Positions 52,445-62,955 of a DNA stretch of 64,000 nucleotides are shown piece by piece. Source of the stretch: Hortaea werneckii (lineage: Eukaryota; Ascomycota; Dothideomycetes; Mycosphaerellales; Teratosphaeriaceae); the NCBI GenBank assembly GCA_037044905.1, contig JBAOKB010000080.1, forward strand, positions 38,949-102,948. Direction: 5' to 3'. Numbering within the stretch: the first letter of the stretch is position 1; the number at the start of each line of letters is the position of its first letter. A model generated the notes under the pieces. It searched no databases. It had not been told where the DNA came from and saw nothing but the letters and a program-made list of their open reading frames with translations. Position numbers and translations under genes: made by a program.

Positions 52445-53571
52445 ATGGCGCCCGCAGTAACGATCGATAATACGCCGGACTTCGGCACCAGCGACTTCGA
52501 GATGCCTACCGCTCCTGCGCCCAAGTCGGGCGCGCAACGCACCCTCCTTCTCGCCCCGCCTTCCGTCGCTTCACACCCCGATGCCTTGACCAAAGTCGCA
52601 GAGGCTTACGACAGGAGTGCGACCGATATCCAGATGCTTGATCGCTTGGCTATGGGCTTAGTGGCTCTGCCATCTGCAACATACGATGTGGTGCTGCTCC
52701 TCACCGACGTCGACGGCAGCAGAACAGAAAGCGGGAGGATACTAGACCGGCAGGTGATGGAGAAGCTAGTGCAGGCTATGAAAATTGGAGGGAGGCTGAG
52801 AAGTCAGGACGGGAGTCTGGGGAGCGCTCAGAGCAAAGAGCAGACAGAGGCGATCTTAGCAGGATTGGTAGCAGGCGAGGGCGAAGGCCTAGTGAAGCCT
52901 GATACCACTTCAGGAGCCCAGACTGTGACGTTGAGCTTCGGTAAGAAGAAGAAGGCGAACGCGGCGGCTGTGCCGGCGAATGAGGTGGAGGCAGCCAACT
53001 CCGTCAAGAGGAAGAGCGAGGATATCTCGAACGGTGTGAGTGGTAACGGGGCGGTTCAGGCTGCACCTGCTGGTGTGGGCTTTGATGACGGAACAATGAA
53101 TGATGACGACGATGACATGGAAATTCCGGATGATGAGGAATTGCAGCAAGCAGGGCAAATCGACCCGGATACAATGTTGACAGAGGAGGATAGGCAGAAA
53201 CCCATCATAATTCGTGAGTTTTACCCATTACCAAACAGGTGGAAGGAATGCGAGGACTGACCCTGTCAATAGCTGAGGCTTGCAAGCCAACCACAAAGCG
53301 CCGCCGCGCATGCAAGGACTGCACATGTGGACTTGCTGAGAGACTGAACGCTGAAGACAAGGCCAAGCGGGCTAATGCGGATGAGAATCTGGCCAAGTTG
53401 TCAGCGAACGACCTCACTGAAGTCGACTTCACTGTCCAAGGGAAGGTCGGCTCATGTGGCAACTGCGCACTCGGTGATGCGTTTAGGTGCGATGGGTGCC
53501 CATACATTGGGCTTCCAGCATTCAAGCCGGGCGAAGAGGTCAGGCTTGTCAACAACGATGTTCAGCTTTAA
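52445..53571 (+). CDS. DRE2: Fe-S cluster assembly protein Dre2 (anamorsin)
   Basis: Electron carrier of the cytosolic iron-sulfur assembly pathway, partner of the diflavin reductase Tah18. Exons 52445-53213 and 53273-53571 give 355 aa. The N-terminal about 170 residues form the degenerate methyltransferase-like domain (TYDVVLLLTDVDGSRTESGR). An acidic linker (NDDDDDMEIPDDEELQQAGQ) follows. The C-terminal Fe-S domain has EACKPTTKRRRACKDCTCG (first cluster motif, C-x9-C-x2-C-x-C) and SCGNCALGDAFRCDGCPYIG (second motif, C-x2-C-x7-C-x2-C), then LPAFKPGEEVRLVNNDVQL. All cluster cysteines are present. The intron lies between the linker and the first motif. Identity is secure. Confidence 0.95.
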
Positions 53572-53948
53572 GAAACCAGATGATGGCTTGCTTGGGTTTT
53601 ATGACATGACCGATAGTCAGCTGGGAACTGATGGACGGTTCGCCAGCGTTCATGCAACATGCGCTTATGGAGCCTTAGATACCTAGAATTACGCGTAAAC
53701 GACCTTGGATGAAGAGTCAATTCATCTTTCATCAATAGTGACTTTCACCGTGTACATTTCCCCGGTCCTGCTCATTGCCATACCTTAACCTCCTCTTGGC
53801 GGCGGCTTTACCCGGAGTTAACCTGTTTTGTGTTTTGAAGCTGCTTCTCCACGCTTGCAACCACAGAGACGCGAAGTAAATACATCCATCATCCCGGAAG
53901 CCTAACTCCCCTTCCACTCACATTTGCTATCGCGCGTTGAGTCCGACA
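53572..53948. other. Short intergenic region DRE2 to NUP133
   Basis: 377 bp between two plus-strand genes, presumably the DRE2 3' UTR and NUP133 promoter. Nothing else is recognised. Confidence 0.5.
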
Positions 53949-56900
53949 ATGTCGGCATCGCAGACGCCAGAGCCCGTTGGCGCCGAGCGCACGTTGCGAT
54001 CCGCCGTACGCAACCCTCGACGACGACAGCGACAGAGTGATGGAGACAGCCTGCGGACGGCAGCACCAAGAAGAAAGAGGAGCAAGTTGAGCGATAATAC
54101 TTTCATTGCGCGCGGTACCCCAGACGATACCGAATCCGTCGCCAGCAGCGCCAACATGAACGGGCATTCGAAAGGAGGCAGCGATATCCGTACTTCGAGA
54201 CGGAGAGACGAGGGTACACCAATGTCCCTTGATCACACCGAGCTGCCCGTTCGCGGCACGGTCGGCAAGAAGGCCGCTACGGTCAAGCATAGAGCCTTCA
54301 AGGGCGACGGCGCGACCGTTTTAACACAGAACAAAGTATATTCGGCGAAGCTCTTGCCCTCGACGCCTAAAGAGCTACGGCAGAGCGGTGTTGAATATCG
54401 AGGCAGTCTGGGTGCTGGACATCACGCGCTAGCCGTGACGAGGAAACAAGCCATTGTTTGGGACTACACAGCGCATACCACAGTCAGCAATGCGCGGGTC
54501 TTTGACCTTCCATTTCCAGTCAAAGAAGGGCAGGAGCTACCTTTTGGCGCCTTAGTCACGAGCGGCGCAAGTACTGAGCTGGGCCTGTTGCTGGTGTCCG
54601 CGACAACGGGTCGGGTAGTGTTCTATGAGAGCATCGAGCGTGCGGCCTCCCTCGGGCTCTTCCAGAAACATCAGACAGGCGTAGAAGGCATCGTTACGGG
54701 ATTCTCAGCTCCGCACGAAGTCGTCACCGAACTAGTCTCAGCCGACCATGCCGGATGGATCCTTACCCTCTCTTCCGGCCGAATCATCCACCTCACCCTT
54801 CGCGATGCGCAGGGCAAAGCCAGAATATTCACACAGCCGCTGCGACCCGAAGAGACGAACTCAGGCGGGATTTTCGGCAGCATTCGGAACTTTTGGTCAG
54901 GAGCTTGGAAGAAGGATGTTACGGCTCTGAAGACGAGAGCTCTTGACCAGAGAGGACAGATGCAAGCCGTCGCTTTGACTGAAAGATGTGAGATGCAAAT
55001 ATGGGATCTGAACTGGAGCGGACGGTATGAATTCCGAAGTGTCCTCGACCTGAAGGAGACGATTGCGACTGAATTGAAGAGCTTATATTCGGTCGAGCAG
55101 CAGAGCAGAGCAGAGAATGTGACTGCGGTTGACCTCGTGATCTTGGATACACCAGCAGCAGCCCGTGGACATGAGATTGCGGCGCTAGGTGCAGAGCAGC
55201 AGCTGAGTTTTTGGCTTCTGGTCAAGATTGGCACTTTCAATGCGCAAGAATACGTATTGATGGAATTGAGCCTGTCCGGCGAGAATGCAAGTGTTGAGCG
55301 CACAATGAAGCTGGAGAGCTACTTTGGTGCGTCAGCCATGCAGAAGCCTAAACTACTGCTTCCGAGGCCAGGGCATACTGCGATGGTCATGTTCGAGGAC
55401 GCAATAGCGCTCATTGCGACCTCAGGTGTCGACGTTGGCGATGATCCGAACGCGCAATTGCACGAAGCCTCGTACATTGAGCCCCAGCCTTTTGAAGACG
55501 TCGTCCAGCTGCGCCATGACAAAGGTCTGGCAATGATGGGCATCTGCGCCGAAGAGACCAGAAGCGGCCACTCTTCCAGCATGGCATTCGTTCGAGGCGC
55601 TGGTCTCGTGCGCTTATCTGCCACCGATCCAAGCGGGGACGTTGAGCGTTCGCGTGTTCCCGTGAAGAGCAAGATCGAGCAGGCGGTGTTTTACGGCGCT
55701 ATGCAAGAGAACATACTCGACTTTTCACGAAAGGGAGAGACGCCTTACTCGACTGGCGAAGTGGAGACTGCGGCGTTGGAGCTTAGCGGTGAGATATTCC
55801 TCTCTGGCACGCACTTCATCTCAGCAAATCCAACGAGCATCGAAACACACCTGGAATACCGAGCGCGAGCGTTGAAAGCTTTAGCCAGCCATGTCCGCCG
55901 AAATTACCCAGCTTTGAGCCCGAGGGCAATGTGGCAGCTCCTCTGGGACGCCGAGCGGGTCGCAGCTGCAAAAGAGCTATGGCGAGCGTTTGAGGAGCAC
56001 AGGGAGGCTGTCAGCAAGGTCAAGCGCACTGCTACCGTACTCGATGAAATGTGCAGCCAACTCGAAGAGAAGAATGAACTTCCGGATGTTGACGAATCGG
56101 GCGATCCCGACCCAGTACGTCGTTTCTTCGTCAAAGGTCTAAATAAGCTCGACCATGTTCTCGCACTCCTGCGCCACCTGCTTGAAACGCTGGAACATAG
56201 CCAAGAATTGCCTCCGGAGAAGATTGTACTCCACGTTGCGGAGGCCGATGACCTTTGGGCGAGGACTATGGAGACCGTGTTTGAATTCCGTACCGACAAC
56301 TCAGCGACTTACGGTATTCCGCCCGAATTCGTCCCCGAGGGCGTGCTGAACCAGATGACAGAGTACACCGATCTGCCTGAGTTCTGGTCGAGCACGGAAA
56401 AGATGCTCAAGTCCAGTAGCATTATTGCTTCACTGAGCCGGAAGATCGCAAAGCAATATTTCGAAGAGGCGGACGATGAGAACGCTGCTTCCGCTGAGCT
56501 TGAAGAGTCTATCAAGAATATCGCTCAGCTGAACCCGCGTCTGATTCAGATTTGCTGTCTTTTGTACAAGGAGCGCATTAATTTCCTCTGCACTCGGCAC
56601 GACAAGAGAGATATCAATCAGGGCAAGCTCTTACTACGCAATTTCTCCGCCGAACGCCATGATCAATTCCGCGCCTTGACTTTGATCGGTGCCGCAGAAC
56701 AGGGCATGCTTCTTGCGGAGCGCTACCGTGACATGCACACGTTGACCGAACTCATTGTTATGGAGAGCCAGTACTTCCTCGAGGAGCTGCATAGTTCCGA
56801 CTTACATCCGGATCAAAAGGCTGTTTGCCAGGAGCATCTGGAACAGATTGAGAAGAGGATTTCGAGGTACTTTGATAAGTTCGGTGACGAGTGGGCCAAT

Positions 56901-58133
56901 GCTTTCTTCGATGAGGCTTTCTCCGGAAGTCGGGCAGGAATGATGCTGGATGAGGCGCAGAATCACTGGAGAGAGGCTCTCACGAGATATCTAAGAGCAG
57001 AACCAGGTCGAGCGAGGATCTGCTGGCTCAACGATATACTAGGGGAGAAGTCGTATGGTCATGCGGGTACTGTCTTATCAGAGTCGGCAGCTGAGCAGGA
57101 GACGCGCTTATGGGCCAAGAAGGTGGAGCTCAGCATGGGCAAGCTTTCGCTGCTTGCAGCACAGGAAGGCAAAGCATCAAGACCCCCAGCGGCGGAGCTG
57201 AGACAGATCATCCAAAGGCCGCAGCGTGAGCTCCGAATCGTAGACGTTCAGGAACGCTTGACGGCTCACGTCCGAAGCGAGGTCATCTCCGCTCTCGACA
57301 GCCAGGCCGAGCTCGAACTGGTAATCAAGCGCTTCGGCACGCGCACCCAAGGTTTCGACAGCCTGAACCGTCTGCTCGAGACGCTCCTGGAGCGACTCCT
57401 CTCCAACCAGGTCCTATCCGTCGACGAACTCATCGACGTCCTCACCCTCATGGACAGCGTCGTCGCTCCCCACGAAGCAGAGCGCTCAGACCGCAGTCTC
57501 GAAGGCCAGGAATTCGTCCTTGCTCTCCAAGCCCTCGAGGCCGCCGCCCCGTCGCTGGACCCCGCCCGTTTCCACACCCTCCTCCAGCTCATCTGGAAGC
57601 GCTGCTACGTCTCCGACGACTGGGCCAAGATCACCGCCGTCCAGAGCAAGAAAGGCAAAACTGACGCCGAGGCTAAAACCACCCTGCGTCAGACCCTCGC
57701 GTGGCGCACCTTCTTCCACCTCTTCACCTCGCAGGTCCTGGACGACGAGAGCGCCGTCCGCGTCTTAGCGCCCAACGAATGTCTCGGCGCCGCCTGCAAA
57801 TCTGAGGACCTGGCTCACCGGTTCCCCGGAGATCTGCTCGACCTTCTGTTGCATGATAATCGGGTCCAGGACGAACTCCTCGCCGGCTTCGTCGCGGATC
57901 GCAGACTCGATCAGTGGGTTGCGGATGCGCAGGCGAATGCTAAGGAAGCCGCTGAGGAGACTGTGGCGGCGCACATTCAGATCCAGGCTGAGGAGGCGAG
58001 GATGGAGGATCTGGTGCTGAAGGCGAGGATGGGGAAGGTGATTGGTGGGTCTTTTTCTGCGAAGGCGAATGGGGATACTGCGGTTTTGGGTAATGGCGTC
58101 CATGATGTTGATGGGGACCTCGGAATGGAGTGA
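53949..58133 (+). CDS. NUP133: Nucleoporin Nup133
   Basis: Scaffold component of the Y-complex (Nup84 complex) of the nuclear pore. One exon, 1394 aa from ATG 53949 (MSASQTPEPVGAERTLRSAV). Residues 1-110 are basic and disordered, with candidate nuclear-localisation sequence (RNPRRRQRQ, PRRKRSKLSD). About 120-560 reads as the beta-propeller (YSAKLLPSTPKELRQSGVEY; GHHALAVTRKQAIVWDYTAH; AGWILTLSSGRIIHLTLRDA). From about 600 the sequence is all-helical, as in the Nup133 solenoid (FRALTLIGAAEQGMLLAERY; YFLEELHSSDLHPDQKAVCQ; RYFDKFGDEWANAFFDEAFS). A long exon without introns is typical. Nup155 is the nearest alternative, but the C-terminal helices fit Nup133. Confidence 0.88.
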   Translation: MSASQTPEPVGAERTLRSAVRNPRRRQRQSDGDSLRTAAPRRKRSKLSDNTFIARGTPDDTESVASSANMNGHSKGGSDIRTSRRRDEGTPMSLDHTELPVRGTVGKKAATVKHRAFKGDGATVLTQNKVYSAKLLPSTPKELRQSGVEYRGSLGAGHHALAVTRKQAIVWDYTAHTTVSNARVFDLPFPVKEGQELPFGALVTSGASTELGLLLVSATTGRVVFYESIERAASLGLFQKHQTGVEGIVTGFSAPHEVVTELVSADHAGWILTLSSGRIIHLTLRDAQGKARIFTQPLRPEETNSGGIFGSIRNFWSGAWKKDVTALKTRALDQRGQMQAVALTERCEMQIWDLNWSGRYEFRSVLDLKETIATELKSLYSVEQQSRAENVTAVDLVILDTPAAARGHEIAALGAEQQLSFWLLVKIGTFNAQEYVLMELSLSGENASVERTMKLESYFGASAMQKPKLLLPRPGHTAMVMFEDAIALIATSGVDVGDDPNAQLHEASYIEPQPFEDVVQLRHDKGLAMMGICAEETRSGHSSSMAFVRGAGLVRLSATDPSGDVERSRVPVKSKIEQAVFYGAMQENILDFSRKGETPYSTGEVETAALELSGEIFLSGTHFISANPTSIETHLEYRARALKALASHVRRNYPALSPRAMWQLLWDAERVAAAKELWRAFEEHREAVSKVKRTATVLDEMCSQLEEKNELPDVDESGDPDPVRRFFVKGLNKLDHVLALLRHLLETLEHSQELPPEKIVLHVAEADDLWARTMETVFEFRTDNSATYGIPPEFVPEGVLNQMTEYTDLPEFWSSTEKMLKSSSIIASLSRKIAKQYFEEADDENAASAELEESIKNIAQLNPRLIQICCLLYKERINFLCTRHDKRDINQGKLLLRNFSAERHDQFRALTLIGAAEQGMLLAERYRDMHTLTELIVMESQYFLEELHSSDLHPDQKAVCQEHLEQIEKRISRYFDKFGDEWANAFFDEAFSGSRAGMMLDEAQNHWREALTRYLRAEPGRARICWLNDILGEKSYGHAGTVLSESAAEQETRLWAKKVELSMGKLSLLAAQEGKASRPPAAELRQIIQRPQRELRIVDVQERLTAHVRSEVISALDSQAELELVIKRFGTRTQGFDSLNRLLETLLERLLSNQVLSVDELIDVLTLMDSVVAPHEAERSDRSLEGQEFVLALQALEAAAPSLDPARFHTLLQLIWKRCYVSDDWAKITAVQSKKGKTDAEAKTTLRQTLAWRTFFHLFTSQVLDDESAVRVLAPNECLGAACKSEDLAHRFPGDLLDLLLHDNRVQDELLAGFVADRRLDQWVADAQANAKEAAEETVAAHIQIQAEEARMEDLVLKARMGKVIGGSFSAKANGDTAVLGNGVHDVDGDLGME

Positions 58134-58810
58134 TAGGGGGATTTCTTTTCGTGGGGACTATGGGTACTTGGGGAAAGCAGGTCATGGGAAGCATTGGTTC
58201 ATCGTGCATGGAACAGTCTGTCTGGGCGAGGGCGCATTCTTCTTCTGCTGCTTAGGTAAACCTTTTCACAGCGCAAGCTACTTGTTTGTAACAATTCAAG
58301 ACTGTAGTGTCTGGCCTTCTCTTTCTTTTTTTTTTTTTCTTTTTAAGATAAACACATGACCTATGTTTTGTATGTTCAATTAATACTGATACTGCTACTG
58401 TTTGTTACGCCTGTCTCCTCAAATGACTTCTTTCTGTGAATTGCAATTCCCTGGAGCTCTCTCTGTTTCCCTCATAAACATGTTCCCAATGGTATCTATA
58501 TCGTAGCCCATCCTACCCTGCCTTGCCCTGCCCTTCTCTCCCTGTCCTAACCTGTCCACCCACCCTTCTTCGTCATCCTCGTGCACCTGTCTCCGAAACA
58601 AGAGTAAACGCCAGGTCCGAGAACCACGGGAGATTTCGATAATGTCGAACCCACCCGCAAACCTAAAAAGAGAAAGAAAAAAAAAAAAAACAGAGAGACC
58701 ATCTGCCCCTCTTTCCTCGCAGAAAATCCCCTGCACCCCACGATCCCTTCACAACTTCTCCCCACCGGAAGCAACCCCAACAACGACCTCTCCCTCCTCC
58801 TCCCCCTCCT
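58134..58810. other. Convergent intergenic region with poly-T and poly-A tracts
   Basis: 677 bp between NUP133 (+) and CHK1 (-). A T-rich tract at about 58322-58345 and an A-tract at about 58675-58691 are oriented as downstream elements for the plus and minus genes. The rest near CHK1 is C/T-rich. Confidence 0.55.
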
Positions 58811-60670
58811 CTAATCCCTCGGAATCGCATCCTTACACAGCACAGCAACCTGCTTAAACAACCGTCTCCACTCCAACGGATCCCCTTTCGCTTTCAAAAA
58901 CCTGACCTCAACAGCGGGAACACCACCATTCCCATTAAATCCAAGTCCACCCCCACCCCCAATCTCCACCTTCTCCGCCACCAGACTCCCCTGCAGAGGC
59001 TGCCGTCGCGAATCCAGCGTCTTGATCCGGAGACTCACGACTTCCTCGCCTTCGGCGGGGTAAGGGGTCGGCACGGGGATGTTAAGACGGTGTAGTGCCG
59101 AGGTTAGCAAGGGCAGGAGTTGCGGTAGGGGTAAGTGTGAGAGGAACCGGGCCAGACTGTGCGAGGGCACGATGTCCTTGAAGCGCCGCGCTTGTTGCGT
59201 CGAGGTCATTTGGCTTACGGGCATTTGCGAGAATTGGCTCATGCTGGGGTCTTCGGCTAGGAGACTGCGGAGGAAGGCGTCGTGGTTTGCTGTGGTCGGG
59301 GGGATGCGGTCGTGGGTTGTGGTCGTGGTGGGTTGGGAGGCGGAGCCGGCGCCGAGACGGGGTGGGATTTCCCAGTCCAAGGGGAGGTCTGCTATGGGTG
59401 TTTCGGGTTGGGTGGAGGCGAGGTTGGACCAGCCGGGGTCGAGCTTGGAGGTGTCGGTGTTTGTTGCGTCTTCAGCGGTTTTGGTGGCGGTGGTAGTGGG
59501 TTGTTTGCGTTGGCGTTGTGAGGCTGAGATGTCGGCGTTGAAGTCGATGCGCAGACCCTCCATCATCTGGGTGGCTAATTCGAGCGGATTCTCTACCATG
59601 CCTGTTTTAGCCAGGCTGCGATTCTGCCGTGTGAACCATGGGTGCTTCTTCACATCGTGCAGTGATATCCGCTCTTTCGCGTCGATCTTAAGCATGGCGC
59701 GTACTAGACTTAATGCAGCCATTGGGATTTTATTCCATAGTGGATCCTCAGGACGGCTGTTGCTCTTGACATAGTCATGGTACTCATAGCTCTCCGTCAG
59801 CTTGGGAGCATCCCATGGCGTATTTCCAGCAAGTAACACGAAGAGGACAATAGCACAAGACCACACGTCTGAGATCTCGGGATCGTAGCCAAGTTTGTCT
59901 TCCCCTTGCTTCCTCTTCGCATTCTGGTCCCCAATCTCGTAGATCTCCGGCGCAATGTACGGCGGACTCCCACAGACCATGCCGCACTTCTTCCGCTCCC
60001 CGGTGCTGAGCTTCTGGAACTGCACGGCGAGGCCAAAATCGGCCAACTTCAAGTTCCCGCTCCCGTCCAGGAGCATGTTCTCCGGCTTGATGTCCCGATG
60101 TGCCACGCCCTTACTGTGACACCACCCGATTGCATTCGTCAGCTGGACGAAGTACAAGTGTGCGACATCTTCCGCGACACCTTCGTCAGCCTCGATCTTG
60201 TCAAATAGGTCTCCGCCATCCGCCAACTCCATCGCCATGTACATCCAGTGTGTATCCTCGCCCCATGTCAACAAGCGGATGACGTTCTGATGTCCGCACA
60301 CATTCTGATGCAAGGAGATCTCGAGCTTGAGCTGCTTCGGTCGCAGACGTCCAGCGCGGAAGGCGTGCTCTTTATTGATGAACTTGATCGCGATGACGGG
60401 CGACGGGGCGTTTGGGGGCGTTGCTTTGCGTATCCTAGACAGTCCGGTTAGCACGTACTATCCCCTTCTCTCTTTCTCCATCGGAAGGCCTGCACTTACG
60501 AGGCATATGCACCGGATCCTATCGTCTTCGAAATGACGCGGAAAGGAAGATTGCTAGGCAGAGGCGCGACTTGGGACTAGAAGCACGCCAACAACAGGCC
60601 AGGCGTCAGCGTCCTTTCTCATCATGTTCTCTCAAGAGTCGAAGTCACTGACATTTGGTGGGCCGCCCAT
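58811..60670 (-). CDS. CHK1: DNA-damage checkpoint kinase Chk1
   Basis: Ser/Thr kinase acting downstream of ATR/Mec1-type kinases in the DNA-damage checkpoint. Exons 60653-60670 (18 nt, MGGPPN), 60500-60576 and 58811-60434 give 572 aa. The kinase domain (about 18-290) has KTIGSGAYASIRKA, VIAIKFINKEHAFRAG, VAHRDIKPENMLLDGSGNLK, ADFGLAVQF, CGSPPYIAPEIYE, and WSCAIVLFVLLAGNTPWDAP. The linker holds SQ/TQ sites (PSMSQFSQMPVSQMTSTQQA; STQPE), substrates for ATR-type kinases. The C-terminus, VEVRFLKAKGDPLEWRRLFK, is the KA1-type regulatory domain. The first intron has donor GTCAGT. Identity is secure. Confidence 0.93.
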
Positions 60671-61580
60671 CTTGTTCTACGTCGCTCACTATGTCCAGAC
60701 AATGTATGCACGCGAAACACACCACCCTACACTACGCTCAACCGCCTATCGTCCATGTGAAGACCCGATGTTTTGGTTTAACTTAAAGCGGACAGCGCGT
60801 AAAGCCGCGTTTCTTCTGGCTGAACGCGCGATCCCGCGCTGCCAGCCACAGCCAATCTATCACTCACGTGGCGCGCGTTGGGGGTAAATCGGCCTGGGTG
60901 GCGAAATACTACTGTATGTACATAACGCCACACATCTTCTTCATCCGGCATGTCCAAGCGATAGGCAGATCTGCAAAAGATGGAAAAACAACCGCAAACC
61001 TATGTGGAAAATCACGCAAAAGGGAATCACGACATTATCGCGGACGATCACTCATCATCATCACTCCTCGTGGCCTTCTCGGAAAATGTAACCTCCCCTC
61101 ATCTTCCCCCTCATCTTCCTCCTTTCACACCGCCTAGCACATTGCTGTCGATCAGTAGGTAGCCCTGAAAAGCCGAGGTTGGAATCAGCAGAGAAAGCCA
61201 GATAGACTTTTACCCAGTCTGTTCGTCCTCCAACAGGGTGACAGCAAACACTGCCACACGTGCGAGCTCGGTAGATATGAATACAACACAGTTAACGAGA
61301 GTAACTCAAATGCCGATTTCTCCACGGCATCTTCCCAAAGTAGTCAAAGCATAACCCCCCCAAGGGAGCAGCACGCAAAGCAGAGCGCTAAAGTCATGAC
61401 CATGAGATTTGACACAAAATCGATCCCATATCTCTCCATCATGATGATGATTATGATGATGTACAAAGTGCGTGGCGTGAGATCTCTATGTTCTATCTAC
61501 CGAGGCCAGGTTAATAAGGAGCGATAGGCCATGCACCTTCTTCACCCGCCAACGCAAAGCGCTGCCGATTGTATGCTTCA

Positions 61581-61625
61581 CCAGCAAAGCAAGCAAGCAA
61601 GCAAACAGGCCAGCCAGCCAGCCAG
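61581..61625. repeat. Tetranucleotide tract (AGCA)n/(CCAG)n
   Basis: A short run of AGCA-type units passing into CCAG units, imperfect, about 45 bp. Related in style to the tract at 62111. Confidence 0.85.
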
Positions 61626-62110
61626 TCCGTAACTCACTCGGCGTACACTCGGAAACCCTCACGGCCCCCCGGGTTCCTGAACAAGGGGAGCTGAATGAGC
61701 CAGGGAAACTTCAAGCCGGCGGGAAAGTCTACTGCTGTGACAGCGCTTGCGTATCCCCGCCCAAGAAATGGCAGTTAGTAGTACTAGTAGTCACAGTTCT
61801 CGATGATGCCAGCCCGGAGAAACCAAAAGCAAAGTTTCCCGGAACGCTAGGGGGACTTCTTAAGCGCTCTTAGGAGCTATTGTGACGACAGGTCGAGAAG
61901 AGACTAGGTTCACTGCTTTCGCACGACGCGGCTCGAGCGCGGGTATGGGAATGATGGGGCAGTCAGAATGGCAGGTATTGAATTTGAGATACATGAGAGG
62001 AAAATGTGTGGTACGGTAAACGTGGTTAGGTTCCTCGTTCTTCTTCTTAATAGGATCGTCTTATAGGCGGTCCGGATCTCTAAATCGGATTAATTGGAGT
62101 GACGTTGGTG

Positions 62111-62160
62111 CCTTGCCTTGCCTTGCCTTGCCTGCCTGCCTGCCTGACTGACTGACTGTC
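62111..62160. repeat. Composite tract (CCTTG)n(CCTG)n(ACTG)n
   Basis: CCTTG units followed by CCTG units and then ACTG units, each a small step from the last. This graded pattern is what slippage plus point mutation would leave. Confidence 0.9.
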
Positions 62161-62955
62161 TGGTCATTGTCATCATCCTTCGAGATAAAAGTTGATGCGC
62201 GGCGGCGGTTGGATTGTTGGAAACAGTACAGAAAGGAGAGGTAGTCATAGCAAACGGTGCAAAAAAGAGAACTGCCCGATGAGGGCAATCTCCATATCAT
62301 TCTCGCCCTCCTCCTCCCTATCTCTCTCACTATCATCCCAAAGGCGGATGGGGTATCTTTCTTTTTTGCTATCCTTTTCCTCCCTCCTTTCTTTGGAGTT
62401 GTAGAAGAAGAAGCCAGATGATATGTGTCGGATAGCTCAAAAAGGATGAAGTAGGCTAGGAAAAGGGAGACACCACCCCAAGACCCATCATGATAATTAT
62501 TACGAATGATTTTTGGGGAGTCAAATCATTTTCTTTCCCCTTCCTCATTCCTACTCTCGTCGCTCGTCCCACACCTCGTTCGTTGCGCCAGCCAAATATG
62601 TATAGGTTTCCCGAAATGACAAAAGGAAGGAAAAATCATAAGAACGCCGGACGCTGTGCCAAAAACAACAAATTGCATAGAGCTGGCGCTTTCGGTGAAA
62701 GCGTGGTGGATTTTGCGCAGGAAATTCGAGCCAGAGCAGTCGAACGTTTGCGGGTGTTTAGCGATGCGGTGCTAAATTTCTGTAGGAGGGGTCGTCCCGC
62801 GACCAGCATCTCTGATGTGCAGGAGGGCGTCGAAGTTGATGGCGAAGTTGAGGTGAGGCAGCACCAGCTCAGTGGCGGAAGGCGATCTGTTCCGGTGGAA
62901 GACTGCGGCTCTTCTTCGTCAGGATAGAAGCTTTGCTCTAGCGCTGTCTGGGCGA

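Larger units (their letters stand above)
60671..62955. other. 2.3-kb region: CHK1 promoter and flbA-type 3' flank
   Basis: No gene can be supported. It holds the CHK1 5' flank and a long flank after the RGS gene. Short-unit repeats occur at 61441-61463 (ATGATG), 61581-61625 and 62111-62160 (listed separately). Frames such as 62490-62927 are on the strand opposite the RGS gene and show no motifs. Confidence 0.5.
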
